Below are positions 16,552-24,599 of a DNA stretch of 36,090 nt, in pieces. Under the pieces are notes generated by a model. That model saw nothing but the letters and a program-made list of their open reading frames with translations. It was not told the DNA's origin and ran no database searches. How positions within the stretch are numbered: position 1 is the first letter of the stretch; the number at the start of each line of letters is the position of its first letter. A program made the position numbers and the translations under genes. Source of the stretch: an uncultured Erysipelotrichaceae bacterium (GTDB lineage: Bacteria; Bacillota_I; Bacilli_A; RF39; UBA660); NCBI GenBank assembly GCA_902761685.1, contig CACWLI010000013.1, positions 1 through 36,090 of the forward strand. Reading direction: 5' to 3'.

Positions 16552-16563
16552 TCACTTTTTTTT
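16537..16563 (+). terminator. intrinsic terminator after thiI
   Basis: AGTGATT (16537-16543) pairs with AATCACT (16550-16556), followed by eight T. The stem contains the end of thiI. Confidence 0.8.
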
Positions 16564-16571
16564 AAAACTTG

Positions 16572-16600
16572 TTGAATTTAATAAATTATTGTTGTATAAT
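16572..16600 (+). promoter_or_regulatory. SigA promoter of the leuS T-box operon
   Basis: TTGAAT (16572-16577), 17-nt spacer, perfect TATAAT (16595-16600). Transcription would start near 16607, at the 5' end of the T-box leader. Confidence 0.85.
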
Positions 16601-16606
16601 TTAAGC

Positions 16607-16812
16607 ATATTTCGGTTGACGAAAAGAGTAGTAAATTTAAGAGTGTTTTAGAGAGTTAGTGGTTGGTGAAAACTAATACATATATAAATTGAACTTGCTT
16701 TTCATAGAAATAGTCGTATATTGGCGTTAACAATAATAGAGATGCATAAACTTTATGAATTAAGGTGGTACCGCGTGTTTTACTCGTCCTTAAGTTATAA
16801 AGTTTTTATTTT
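16607..16812 (+). ncRNA. T-box leader (leucine) controlling leuS
   Basis: Senses uncharged tRNA-Leu and prevents termination. Stem I features: GACGAAAAGAGTAGTA, then AGAGAGTTAGTGGTTGGTGA, and a specifier loop with GAA followed by CTT at 16694-16696, a Leu codon (TTG one base later is also Leu). The T-box core AAGGTGGTACCGCG lies at 16762-16775. The competing terminator pairs AAACTTTAT...TTAAGG (16748-16765) with CCTTAA...ATAAAGTTT (16788-16805), then T-rich sequence. The T-box core sits inside this hairpin, so bound tRNA would stabilise the antiterminator. The leucine specifier agrees with leuS downstream. Confidence 0.93.
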
Positions 16813-16829
16813 GAGAAAGGATGATATTT

Positions 16830-17195
16830 ATGAGTGAACCTGTGAGATTTGTTTATGATTTTGTATTATTATTCTTATTAGTATATCTTTTTCATATGCT
16901 CTACTATAAGAAGAAAAAAAGTGAATATTCTAAACTTTCAAAAAATGATGAAGTGAAGATGTTTATAGCTAGGTATAATCTCGATATGAGAAAAACAAAT
17001 TATAAGACAGTGCTGAGAATTGTAGCAATTATTAATTCAATTATAATTGGATTTACAGCAACTCTAATTTTAAATATAAAAAATTATTTTTGGAAAATAA
17101 CAATTGCATTTATTGTTATATTTGTATTGATATATGCGTTATTTGAAATAGCGGGAAGATGGTTAAAGAAAAAGGAAGTGAAAAAAAATGTATAA
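16830..17195 (+). CDS. small membrane protein between T-box and leuS
   Basis: 121 aa from ATG 16830; an ATG at 16821 is in frame but abuts AAAGGA (16816-16821), which suits 16830. Three hydrophobic segments are visible: near the N-terminus (VYDFVLLFLLVYLFHML), in the middle (IVAIINSIIIGFTATLIL) and near the C-terminus (ITIAFIVIFVLIYALF), with Lys-rich flanks. It belongs to no family I can name; similar short proteins seem common in AT-rich Bacilli. It is the first gene under the leucine T-box and overlaps leuS by 8 nt, so it is made when leucyl-tRNA runs low, although nothing in it points to amino acid transport. Confidence 0.75.
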   Translation: MSEPVRFVYDFVLLFLLVYLFHMLYYKKKKSEYSKLSKNDEVKMFIARYNLDMRKTNYKTVLRIVAIINSIIIGFTATLILNIKNYFWKITIAFIVIFVLIYALFEIAGRWLKKKEVKKNV

Positions 17196-19590
17196 TTTTA
17201 GTGAAATAGAAGAAAAATGGCAAAAAAGATGGTTGGATAATGAATGCTTTAAAGCATATAATGATAGTGATAAGGAAAAATATTATTTATTAGTAGAATT
17301 TCCATATCCTAGTGGTAGTGGATTACATGTAGGTCATGTTAGAAGTTATACTGCATTAGATGCTATGGCAAGAATTAAAAGAATGCAAGGATATAATGTG
17401 TTGTTCCCAATGGGATTTGATGCTTTTGGAGCACCAGCAGAACAATATGCAATTAAAAATCATGTATATCCAGCAGAAATGGTAAAAGAAAGTATAAAGA
17501 CATTTAAAGGTCAAATGATGAAATTAGGTTTTTCATTTGACTGGTCAAGAGAGTTTGCTACAACAGATCCAGAATATTATAAATGGACTCAATGGCAATT
17601 TTTACAATTCTTTAAAGCCGGTTTAGCATATAAAGCTGAAAAAGAAGTAAACTGGTGTCCAAATTGTTTAATGGTTTTGTCAAATGAAGATGCTGAAGGT
17701 GGAGTATGTGAAAGATGTGGACATACAACTGAAAAGAAGTTAAAGAGTCAATGGATGCTTGCTATGAGTACTTATGCTGATAGATTGTTAGAAGGTCTTG
17801 ATAAGACTGAATTTATGGATAAAATTAAAATTGCTCAAGTTAACTGGATTGGTAGAAGTGAGGGAGCAGAAGTTGATTTTAAAATAGATGGCACTGATGA
17901 TGTATTACAAGTATTTACAACAAGACCAGATACATTATATGGTGTAACATTTATGGTTATGTCACCAGAACATAAGTATTTAGAAAAATATGCTGATAGA
18001 ATTAAAAATTTAGATGAAGTAAAAAAATATCAAGAGTATGCAGCAAGTAAGACAGAAATAGAAAGAACAGATTTAACTCGTGAGAAAACTGGTGTTAAAT
18101 TAGAAGGATTTGAAGCAATTAATCCTGTTAATAATGAAAAAGTAGAAGTATGGATAAGTGATTATGTTCTTGCTAATTATGGAACAGGCGCTATTATGGC
18201 GGTTCCTGCTCATGATGAAAGAGACTATGAATTTGCTAATAAATTTGGTATTCCAATTATTGAAGTTATAAAGGGTGGAGATATTTCAAAAGAAGCCTAT
18301 ACTGGTGATGGAGAAATGGTAAACTCTGGTGAATTAAATGGATTTACTAATAAAAAAGAATCAATAGCAAAAATGATAAGTATTCTTGAGGATAAAGGTG
18401 TAGGAAGAAAGAGAGTTAATTATAGATTACAAGATTGGATCTTTAGTAGACAAAGATTCTGGGGTGAACCAATTCCAATGATTTATTGTGATAAATGTGG
18501 TTGGGTTCCAGTTCCTGAAGAAGAATTACCTTTAGTATTACCTGATGTACCTTCATATGAACCAACTGAAACAGGTGAAAGTCCTCTTGCTAATGTTACT
18601 GATTGGGTAAATACTACTTGTCCACATTGTGGTGGTCCAGCAACTCGTGAAACTGATACAATGCCTAACTGGGCAGGTTCTAGTTGGTACTGGTTAAGAT
18701 TTATGGATCCACATAATGAAAAAGAATTTGTAGGACAAGATGCTTTAAAATATTGGGGAATGGTAGATTATTATAATGGTGGTATGGAACATGCTACTAG
18801 ACATTTATTATATGCAAGATTCTGGCATGAATTCTTATATGATCAAGGATTAGTACCTACAGAAGAGCCATTTAAGAAACGTGTATCTCATGGTATGATT
18901 TTAGGTGAGAATGGTGAAAAGATGAGTAAATCTAAAGGTAATGTTGTTAATCCTGATGATATGGTTAATAGTTATGGAGCAGATGCACTTAGAACATATG
19001 AAATGTTTATTGGAGATTACTCTAAAGATGCTTCATGGAGTGAAAATGGATTAAAAGGATGTAAGAGATTCTTAGATAAGATATATAGATTAAAAGATAA
19101 AGTTAATGAAAGTAATGAATATACTAAGAGTTTAGAAGTATTAATTAATAAGACTATTAAAAAAGTAGAAGAAGATATTAATACGATGAATTATAATACT
19201 GCTGTTTCAGCTTTAATGATTTTATCAAATGAATATGATAAACAAGAATCTATTAGTAAAAAAGACTATAGAACTATATTACATTTATTAAATCCAATAG
19301 CTCCACATATTACTGAAGAATTAAATGAAATGTTAAATTTAGGACCTGCATTTTATGAAAGCGAGTTCCCTAAATATGATGAAAATAATATTACAGAAGA
19401 TAAAGTTAATATTGCATGTTCAGTAAATGGAAAATTAAGAGCAACTATTGAAGTTGATATGAATACTGATAAAGATGAATTATTAAGACTTGCAAAGGAA
19501 CAAGAAAATGTTCAAAAACATTTAGATGGAAAAGAAATAGTTAAAGAAATAGTTGTTCCTAATAAAATAGTAAATATAGTTGTTAAATAA
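17188..19590 (+). CDS. leuS: leucyl-tRNA synthetase
   Basis: 800 aa, typical of bacterial LeuRS. It charges tRNA-Leu and edits mischarged amino acids. Class I signatures: HVGH (47-50) as HIGH and KMSKS (578-582). The CP1 editing domain carries TTRPDTLYG and a D-rich segment (VPAHDERD). A zinc ribbon (CPNC...CERC) and a second Cys motif (CDKC...CPHC) are present. AAGGAAG upstream supports the start, which overlaps the small membrane protein gene by 8 nt. The gene is under the leucine T-box. Confidence 0.98.
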   Translation: MYNFSEIEEKWQKRWLDNECFKAYNDSDKEKYYLLVEFPYPSGSGLHVGHVRSYTALDAMARIKRMQGYNVLFPMGFDAFGAPAEQYAIKNHVYPAEMVKESIKTFKGQMMKLGFSFDWSREFATTDPEYYKWTQWQFLQFFKAGLAYKAEKEVNWCPNCLMVLSNEDAEGGVCERCGHTTEKKLKSQWMLAMSTYADRLLEGLDKTEFMDKIKIAQVNWIGRSEGAEVDFKIDGTDDVLQVFTTRPDTLYGVTFMVMSPEHKYLEKYADRIKNLDEVKKYQEYAASKTEIERTDLTREKTGVKLEGFEAINPVNNEKVEVWISDYVLANYGTGAIMAVPAHDERDYEFANKFGIPIIEVIKGGDISKEAYTGDGEMVNSGELNGFTNKKESIAKMISILEDKGVGRKRVNYRLQDWIFSRQRFWGEPIPMIYCDKCGWVPVPEEELPLVLPDVPSYEPTETGESPLANVTDWVNTTCPHCGGPATRETDTMPNWAGSSWYWLRFMDPHNEKEFVGQDALKYWGMVDYYNGGMEHATRHLLYARFWHEFLYDQGLVPTEEPFKKRVSHGMILGENGEKMSKSKGNVVNPDDMVNSYGADALRTYEMFIGDYSKDASWSENGLKGCKRFLDKIYRLKDKVNESNEYTKSLEVLINKTIKKVEEDINTMNYNTAVSALMILSNEYDKQESISKKDYRTILHLLNPIAPHITEELNEMLNLGPAFYESEFPKYDENNITEDKVNIACSVNGKLRATIEVDMNTDKDELLRLAKEQENVQKHLDGKEIVKEIVVPNKIVNIVVK

Positions 19591-19615
19591 GAAACTTATA
19601 TATAAGTTTCTTTTT
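19591..19615 (+). terminator. intrinsic terminator after leuS
   Basis: 20-nt perfect inverted repeat, GAAACTTATA/TATAAGTTTC (19591-19610), with a T-run. Confidence 0.85.
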
Positions 19616-19629
19616 ATTTTAATGATAAT

Positions 19630-19658
19630 TTGTATTTTATTAATTTTATTGGTATAAT
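19630..19658 (+). promoter_or_regulatory. promoter of pssA-psd
   Basis: TTGTAT (19630-19635), 17-nt spacer, TATAAT (19653-19658) with upstream TGG (extended -10). AAGAGG (19665-19670) is the ribosome-binding site. Confidence 0.8.
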
Positions 19659-19678
19659 ACTTCTAAGAGGTGTGTCAC

Positions 19679-20305
19679 ATGATAGGTTTTTATGATTATA
19701 CTGTAATATTAACATATTTAGGATTTGCTTCTGGAGTACTTGGTATTCTTTTAGCTGTTAAAGATCCAGAACATTTATTACCAGCAGTTATTTGTTTAAT
19801 GTTTTCTGGATTATGTGATATGTTTGATGGTAAAGTTGCAAGAACAAAAAAGAGAAGAACTGAAGAAGAAAAACATTTTGGTATACAATTAGATAGTTTG
19901 TCTGATTTAGTTTGTTTTGGAGTGCTACCAGCTGTTATAGGATATCAACTTGGTATGAGTAAATGTTATTTAATACCAATAATTATATTTTTCCCATTAG
20001 CTGCACTTATAAGACTTGCATATTTTAATGTTTTAGAAATTGTTAGAAATAGTAGTTCACCTGTTAAAGAGTATATAGGTTTACCTGTCACATCAGCTGC
20101 TTTAATTTATCCTTTCTTATTTATATTTAAAAAATTATTAGGATGTAATTTTGTATATTTATATGCTGGTGTTATGTTATTAGTTGGTTTGTTATTTATT
20201 AGTAGAATTAAAGTTAAGAAGCCAAATATTAAAGTGATGATTTTATTTATAATAATTGGTGTTATAGAAATATTATTAATAGTTACGGTGCGTAAGTTCT
20301 TATGA
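19679..20305 (+). CDS. pssA: CDP-diacylglycerol-serine O-phosphatidyltransferase
   Basis: 208 aa from ATG 19679; a GTG at 19670 overlaps the AAGAGG ribosome-binding site and is unlikely. A membrane enzyme of the CDP-alcohol phosphotransferase family that joins CDP-diacylglycerol and serine. The signature D-x2-D-G-x2-A-R...G-x3-D-x3-D is at D47, D50, G51, A54, R55, G68, D72, D76, with 12 residues instead of the common 8 between AR and G, as in PssA. About six hydrophobic segments follow. The substrate is assigned from the linked decarboxylase gene psd, whose ATG overlaps its TGA stop. Confidence 0.9.
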   Translation: MIGFYDYTVILTYLGFASGVLGILLAVKDPEHLLPAVICLMFSGLCDMFDGKVARTKKRRTEEEKHFGIQLDSLSDLVCFGVLPAVIGYQLGMSKCYLIPIIIFFPLAALIRLAYFNVLEIVRNSSSPVKEYIGLPVTSAALIYPFLFIFKKLLGCNFVYLYAGVMLLVGLLFISRIKVKKPNIKVMILFIIIGVIEILLIVTVRKFL

Positions 20306-21207
20306 TATATTATTCTAGACAAAGAAATAGTAAAGAAAATATTATTACAGAGTCTAATAAGGCTCTTAATTTTTTTTATGGAACTTTTTTAGGAAGACTA
20401 CTATTGAGAATAATAATTACAAAACCAATTTCAAATTTGATTGCATTATATATGAATAGTGGTATATCAAAATATAAAATTAAAAACTTTGTTAATAAAA
20501 ATAGTATTAATACTTTTGAATATGAATATAAAAATTATAAATCATATAACGATTTTTTTACACGTAAAGTTATACCATATAAAAGACCTATAAATGCAAG
20601 AAGTGATATATTAATATCACCATGTGATGGCAAAGTATTAGCATATAAAATTAGTAAAGAATTAACTTTAAATATTAAAGACTCATATTATAGTATAGAT
20701 ACATTAGTTGATAGTAATATAATGGAAGAATATAAAGATGGATATGCCCTAGTTTTTAGACTAAGTACTGATAATTATCATAGATATTGTTATATTGATA
20801 GTGGTAATAAAACAGAAAATTATAAAATAAAAGGAGTATTTCATACGGTACAACCTATATCATTAAATAATTATAATTTTTTTAAAACTAATTCTCGTGA
20901 ATATACAATTCTAAATACAAAACATTTTGGAAAAGTTATACATGTTGAAGTAGGTGCCCTAGGAGTAGGTAGAATTAAAAATAATCATGAAATTTATTCT
21001 TTTAAAAAGGGTGAGGAAAAAGGCTATTTTGAATTTGGTGGTTCAACAATAGTATTACTAATAAAAAAAGGTGTAGTTAATATTGACAATGATATAGTTG
21101 AAAATTCAAAAGAAAATATTGAAACAATAGTTAAATACGGAGAGAGAATAGGTAAGTCTAAATTTATTAATAGTATTGTTAGCAAATTTAAACATTTAAC
21201 AGATTAA
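20302..21207 (+). CDS. psd: phosphatidylserine decarboxylase
   Basis: 301 aa proenzyme that converts phosphatidylserine to phosphatidylethanolamine using a pyruvoyl group made by self-cleavage. Seen: SYNDFFTRKV, ISPCDGKVL, the His of STDNYHRYCYID, and GGST (246-249) in FEFGGSTIVLL, where cleavage before the Ser gives the alpha chain of about 54 aa. The N-terminus has a hydrophobic helix (about 25-53). Overlap with pssA by 4 nt makes a two-gene phosphatidylethanolamine operon. A symmetrical terminator follows. Confidence 0.95.
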   Translation: MIYYSRQRNSKENIITESNKALNFFYGTFLGRLLLRIIITKPISNLIALYMNSGISKYKIKNFVNKNSINTFEYEYKNYKSYNDFFTRKVIPYKRPINARSDILISPCDGKVLAYKISKELTLNIKDSYYSIDTLVDSNIMEEYKDGYALVFRLSTDNYHRYCYIDSGNKTENYKIKGVFHTVQPISLNNYNFFKTNSREYTILNTKHFGKVIHVEVGALGVGRIKNNHEIYSFKKGEEKGYFEFGGSTIVLLIKKGVVNIDNDIVENSKENIETIVKYGERIGKSKFINSIVSKFKHLTD

Positions 21208-21239
21208 AAAAATATCTAGAAATTTTCTAGATATTTTTT
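21207..21239. terminator. bidirectional terminator between psd and the gatD-like gene
   Basis: Perfect 16-bp inverted repeat, 21207-21222 with 21224-21239, centred on AATATCTAGAAA, with A- and T-runs on either side. It serves the convergent genes psd (+) and gatD-like (-); the latter ends inside it. Confidence 0.8.
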
Positions 21240-21938
21240 ATATGCTTTAATTGATAATTCATCTGATAATTTATACTCTAATTTTTTATCAGAACAAAGT
21301 TTATTTAAAATATAATCAGTAAAATAAGGATTTCTTATAAGTAGAGGTCCGATTATATGAGTTGCATACACATTTTTATATGTAAATCCTTCATTATTAT
21401 TTGTTAAATCATTTGAGAATTTTTGATCTAATTTAAATAGAGGAGTTTTAATGTCATAATTTAAATCACATCTATTTTGAAATCCAATTATTTTTTCTTT
21501 TATTAATTTAGTTGTTCCTTTTACTTCACCAACTATTCTGTCAGTTGAAGCGTTTTTAAATGTACTTTCTGTTATGAATTCTGTATGGTAATCAAATATA
21601 TTTAATGCTTCAAATCTATCTTCATTAGTTTTTATGTATTTACCAAATAAATCCATTGAATTACCTGTTAATAATAAATATTTATTTGATTCTATATATT
21701 TTTTTATCTCTTTTTTTCTTTTATTTAAATCATTTAAGGCAAGTAATAAATCACTTTCAGATCCTGAACCAATATAGATAATATCATATTTTTCAAAATC
21801 TATTGAATCATTAATACTTTTTAAATCAACTCTAACTTTAATATTATTTAATTCTAAATTATGAACTATACATCTAGTGTTTGCATTTTCTCCATAAAGG
21901 TTTAGTAAATCATAATATAAATGTAATACATTAATCAT
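21216..21938 (-). CDS. GatD-like glutamine amidotransferase subunit, catalytic Cys apparently missing
   Basis: 240 aa, class I (CobB/CobQ-like) amidotransferase fold, partner of MurT. The canonical pair amidates D-glutamate of lipid II, with GatD freeing ammonia from glutamine. Seen: HLYYDLLNLYGENANT at the N-terminus, IGSGSESD where GGGQ is usual, and His194 in THIIGPLLIRNP, matching the conserved catalytic His. At the nucleophile elbow, usually ICGGxQLLG, the sequence is LLTGNSMDLFG (90-99), so Thr91 stands where the Cys should be. None of the three Cys residues (23, 157, 215) is at the elbow. Either this is a divergent paralogue with another role, or it acts without glutaminase activity. 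It overlaps the murT-like gene by 8 nt. Confidence 0.8.
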   Translation of the reverse strand: MINVLHLYYDLLNLYGENANTRCIVHNLELNNIKVRVDLKSINDSIDFEKYDIIYIGSGSESDLLLALNDLNKRKKEIKKYIESNKYLLLTGNSMDLFGKYIKTNEDRFEALNIFDYHTEFITESTFKNASTDRIVGEVKGTTKLIKEKIIGFQNRCDLNYDIKTPLFKLDQKFSNDLTNNNEGFTYKNVYATHIIGPLLIRNPYFTDYILNKLCSDKKLEYKLSDELSIKAYKKYLENF

Positions 21939-23265
21939 GGTTTTCCTCCTTTATTATTTTTTTAAGTTCTATTTCTTTATCAAAACAAACCATCGAATAA
22001 ATATTTCCTTTTGTTTTCTTTTTGATTGTATTTGGTAAATCATCTAAATTTTCAACTAATAATAATTTTTCTTTTTTAATTCCTGCATATTTCATTCTAA
22101 GCATCATATCATTACAAAATTTTCCAATTAGAATAATATTTTTTATAGATGAATCATTTAGTTCTTCAAAGTCAATATCCCATATCCAAGATATATCATT
22201 TTCTTTGTATCTTCTACTAGAAGAATCAAAACCTAATATAATAGTTTTATCTCCTTTTTGGTGAAGAATATAATCAAGTGATTGTTTATAACTTAAATTA
22301 TTTTCATTTTTACTTACTAGCATTTGCCATTTTCTATTATCATAGTCATAAATCATTAATCTTTTTGTTTTAATAGTTTCATCATTTAATACTTTTATAA
22401 TATCTTCATCTTTTAAATCAATAGATTTACTTAATGCATAACAACCTGTTACAAAATAAACAGTATATAGAAAATCAGATGGTAGATTAATTTGATGTTC
22501 ATTTATTTCTATGGTTTTATTATCTACATCAATTTTTTTAGCCTCATAGTCAGGATTTCCTCTATTAAAATGATATTTAGGGCAGTGATAAGAACCAATA
22601 TGACCATAGTGATAAAAATCATATTCTAATTTAGAGTTACATATTGGACAATAAGCGGCATCTAAATTATTAATATTATTTTTAAAAGAATAATTATTTT
22701 TATCCATTCCATATGTTGTAACTGCACCTTTGTGATTGATTCTTAATCTATTTACAAAAGGATCGTCTACATTAAGTATTAAATGTGTTCCATCTGGAAT
22801 AGCATTCTTAATTGTATTAAATATTTTTTCTGGGTGAGAGTTTCTAGGTGGTTGATCTCTTGTGATATTTGTAATCATTAAATGAGTTGGTTTTATATAT
22901 TTAAATACATGTTTCATGAAACTTTCATCTAATTCCATTAATAAAACATCTTTTTTAATTTTACCAAATAGAGTGGAATTATTTAATACAAGAGCAGTAA
23001 TAGCATTTATAGTATTACTTCCTTCTTTGTTATAAGCAACAGAATATCCATTTTTAGTTAGTATATTGTACATTAGTTCAGTTGATGAGCTTTTTCCACT
23101 TGATCCAGTTATTCCAATAACATATTTTGGCAGTTTAATTTTCTTTAAAATATTCTTATCTAGTTTTAAAGCATAATGTCCACCAATAACACTTCCTTCA
23201 TGACCTGTAATTTTACTTAATTTATTTATAAATTTACAAGCTAATATTACAATAAATTTCCACAT
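21931..23265 (-). CDS. MurT-like Mur ligase with DUF1727 domain
   Basis: 444 aa. MurT is the ATP-dependent ligase subunit of lipid II isoglutaminyl synthase. A short hydrophobic N-terminus is followed by the Mur ligase P-loop GITGSSGKSSST (51-62), LMELDE, TNITRDQPPRNSHPE (132-145) where the family normally has a DQLDRYGE-like segment, an inserted zinc knuckle (C206, C209, C228, with Tyr/His replacing the usual fourth Cys), and the C-terminal DUF1727 domain with SWIWDIDFEEL. Start: ATG with AGGTGA upstream on the minus strand. First gene of a murT-gatD operon. Several canonical motifs are altered in both partners, so call it MurT-like. Confidence 0.85.
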   Translation of the reverse strand: MWKFIVILACKFINKLSKITGHEGSVIGGHYALKLDKNILKKIKLPKYVIGITGSSGKSSSTELMYNILTKNGYSVAYNKEGSNTINAITALVLNNSTLFGKIKKDVLLMELDESFMKHVFKYIKPTHLMITNITRDQPPRNSHPEKIFNTIKNAIPDGTHLILNVDDPFVNRLRINHKGAVTTYGMDKNNYSFKNNINNLDAAYCPICNSKLEYDFYHYGHIGSYHCPKYHFNRGNPDYEAKKIDVDNKTIEINEHQINLPSDFLYTVYFVTGCYALSKSIDLKDEDIIKVLNDETIKTKRLMIYDYDNRKWQMLVSKNENNLSYKQSLDYILHQKGDKTIILGFDSSSRRYKENDISWIWDIDFEELNDSSIKNIILIGKFCNDMMLRMKYAGIKKEKLLLVENLDDLPNTIKKKTKGNIYSMVCFDKEIELKKIIKEENHD

Positions 23266-23281
23266 AATATCACCTAAATAT

Positions 23282-23311
23282 ATTATATAACAATTTTATT
23301 ATTTTACACAA
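23282..23311 (-). promoter_or_regulatory. promoter of the murT-gatD-like operon
   Basis: On the minus strand: TTGTGT (23311-23306), 18-nt spacer, TATAAT (23287-23282). It lies between the terminator of the L,D-transpeptidase gene and the murT-like start. Confidence 0.65.
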
Positions 23312-23316
23312 GCAAA

Positions 23317-23343
23317 CAAAAAATAGAATTGCTTCTATTTTTT
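23317..23343 (-). terminator. terminator of the L,D-transpeptidase gene
   Basis: AAATAGAA (23321-23328) and TTCTATTT (23333-23340) pair over a 4-nt loop. Read on the minus strand the hairpin ends in a T-rich stretch; it contains the stop codon. Confidence 0.7.
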
Positions 23344-24285
23344 TATATAAACTGGAGTTCCTACTTCCACATAACTATATAATTTAGCAGCAGCACTTGT
23401 TGGAATATTAATACATCCATGAGATCCATTCCATTTATAATCCATTCCACCAAATTTACGTCTCCATGAAGCATCATGAATTCCAAAGTTATTTCCATCA
23501 TATGCCATCCAGTATTGAACTTTAGATTCATAATCTTTTCCTTTTAAAGTTGTATTTCTTGCTTTTTTTCTTATTTTAAAATTACCTGTTCTGGTAGCAT
23601 TATTTCTACCGCTTGTAATTGGTGTGGAAAGTTTAACTTTATTATTTTCATAATAGTATAACATTTGCTTTGAAATATATACTACAATATAATTAATTTC
23701 AGATTTATTTCTAACATGAACATTAACCGTTTTTATAGTTTGATTTCCACTTGAATCACTTACGGCATATGTTACTTGATAATCTCCTTTTTTAGTAGTA
23801 TCAACATTATTATTAATTAGTACTTTATCATTTAAATCATTATCATAATTATCTTTAACCTCATATTTTTTACATACTTCAAACTTTGAATTAATAACTA
23901 AATAAGTATCATCATCACATTCTAAGTTTATAGTAGGAGGTATATCATCTATAATATTAACATATCTTTTAATTGTTTTTTTTAAATTTTCATGTGTCAT
24001 AGTATAAGTTACTTCATAATTGCCTAATTTGTTTAGATTAATATTATTATCTACTTTAACATCTTTTGCACAAGATTTATCATCTACAATAGCAGTGAAT
24101 CCTTGTTCATTGTATGTTTGGCCATAAGAAAGAGTAACTGTTTTATCTCCATTTAAATAGAAACCTTTATTCATAATATTATATATATCTTGATTTAAAA
24201 GTCTATTATATGCATAACCAGATAAAATAGCTAAACAACTTATTAGCAATAAAAAAATTATAGAAGTAAATAATCTTTTGTTCAT
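23335..24285 (-). CDS. membrane-anchored L,D-transpeptidase with two Ig-like domains
   Basis: 316 aa. The YkuD domain makes 3-3 cross-links in peptidoglycan or attaches proteins to it, using a catalytic cysteine. An N-terminal anchor (about 6-24) puts the rest outside the cell. Two Ig-like (DUF5011-type) repeats follow, about 40-112 and 117-192, the second with KKGDYQVTYAVSDSSGN. The YkuD domain (about 198-316) holds His270 in FGIHDASW and the catalytic SHGCIN with Cys291. It is alone in its transcript, next to the murT-like operon, and divergent from copZ. The substrate chain is not predictable. Confidence 0.92.
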   Translation of the reverse strand: MNKRLFTSIIFLLLISCLAILSGYAYNRLLNQDIYNIMNKGFYLNGDKTVTLSYGQTYNEQGFTAIVDDKSCAKDVKVDNNINLNKLGNYEVTYTMTHENLKKTIKRYVNIIDDIPPTINLECDDDTYLVINSKFEVCKKYEVKDNYDNDLNDKVLINNNVDTTKKGDYQVTYAVSDSSGNQTIKTVNVHVRNKSEINYIVVYISKQMLYYYENNKVKLSTPITSGRNNATRTGNFKIRKKARNTTLKGKDYESKVQYWMAYDGNNFGIHDASWRRKFGGMDYKWNGSHGCINIPTSAAAKLYSYVEVGTPVYIKK

Positions 24286-24306
24286 AATTCATCTAGTATA
24301 TGATAA

Positions 24307-24316
24307 CACATTTGTA
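24307..24316. promoter_or_regulatory. possible CopY-type operator (cop box)
   Basis: CACATTTGTA, read on the other strand TACAAATGTG, fits the cop box TACAnnTGTA at 9 of 10 positions in the 95-nt gap upstream of copZ. Only one copy is seen and no CopY gene is in the window. Confidence 0.3.
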
Positions 24317-24347
24317 TCAAAAAGTATATTATAATATTTATTATATA

Positions 24348-24356
24348 TGATAAAAT
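24348..24356 (+). promoter_or_regulatory. extended -10 promoter of copZ-copA
   Basis: TGATAAAAT, 24 nt before the copZ ATG. AAAGGAGAG precedes the start. No good -35. Confidence 0.4.
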
Positions 24357-24380
24357 ATAAACGTAAAAGGAGAGAAGTAA

Positions 24381-24599
24381 ATGAAAAAGATTAGTTTAAA
24401 AATAGATGGTATACATTGTGATAATTGTAGAGAAAGAATTAAAAAGATTTTATCAAGAAATGATGAAATAAAAAGTATAGAAATTAATGATAATATTGCA
24501 GTTATTGAATATGAGAAAGAATTGAATCATGAAAAAATTATTGAATCAATAAATGATATAGGATTTGAAACTAAAGAGGAATATTTTATTAATGAATAA
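24381..24599 (+). CDS. copZ: CopZ-like copper chaperone (HMA domain)
   Basis: 72 aa, a single heavy-metal-associated domain with the Cu+ motif HCDNC (C13, C16) in DGIHCDNCRERI. Such proteins carry Cu+ in the cytoplasm to the copper-exporting ATPase. It overlaps the start of that ATPase gene by 8 nt, so they are cotranslated. His before the first Cys (instead of the usual GMTC) is a small variation. Confidence 0.88.
   Translation: MKKISLKIDGIHCDNCRERIKKILSRNDEIKSIEINDNIAVIEYEKELNHEKIIESINDIGFETKEEYFINE

Noticed and set aside
24565..24591. TTG 24565 as start of copA
   Set aside because: It lies inside copZ and adds a run with no HMA similarity; ATG 24592 has AAGAGGA upstream.
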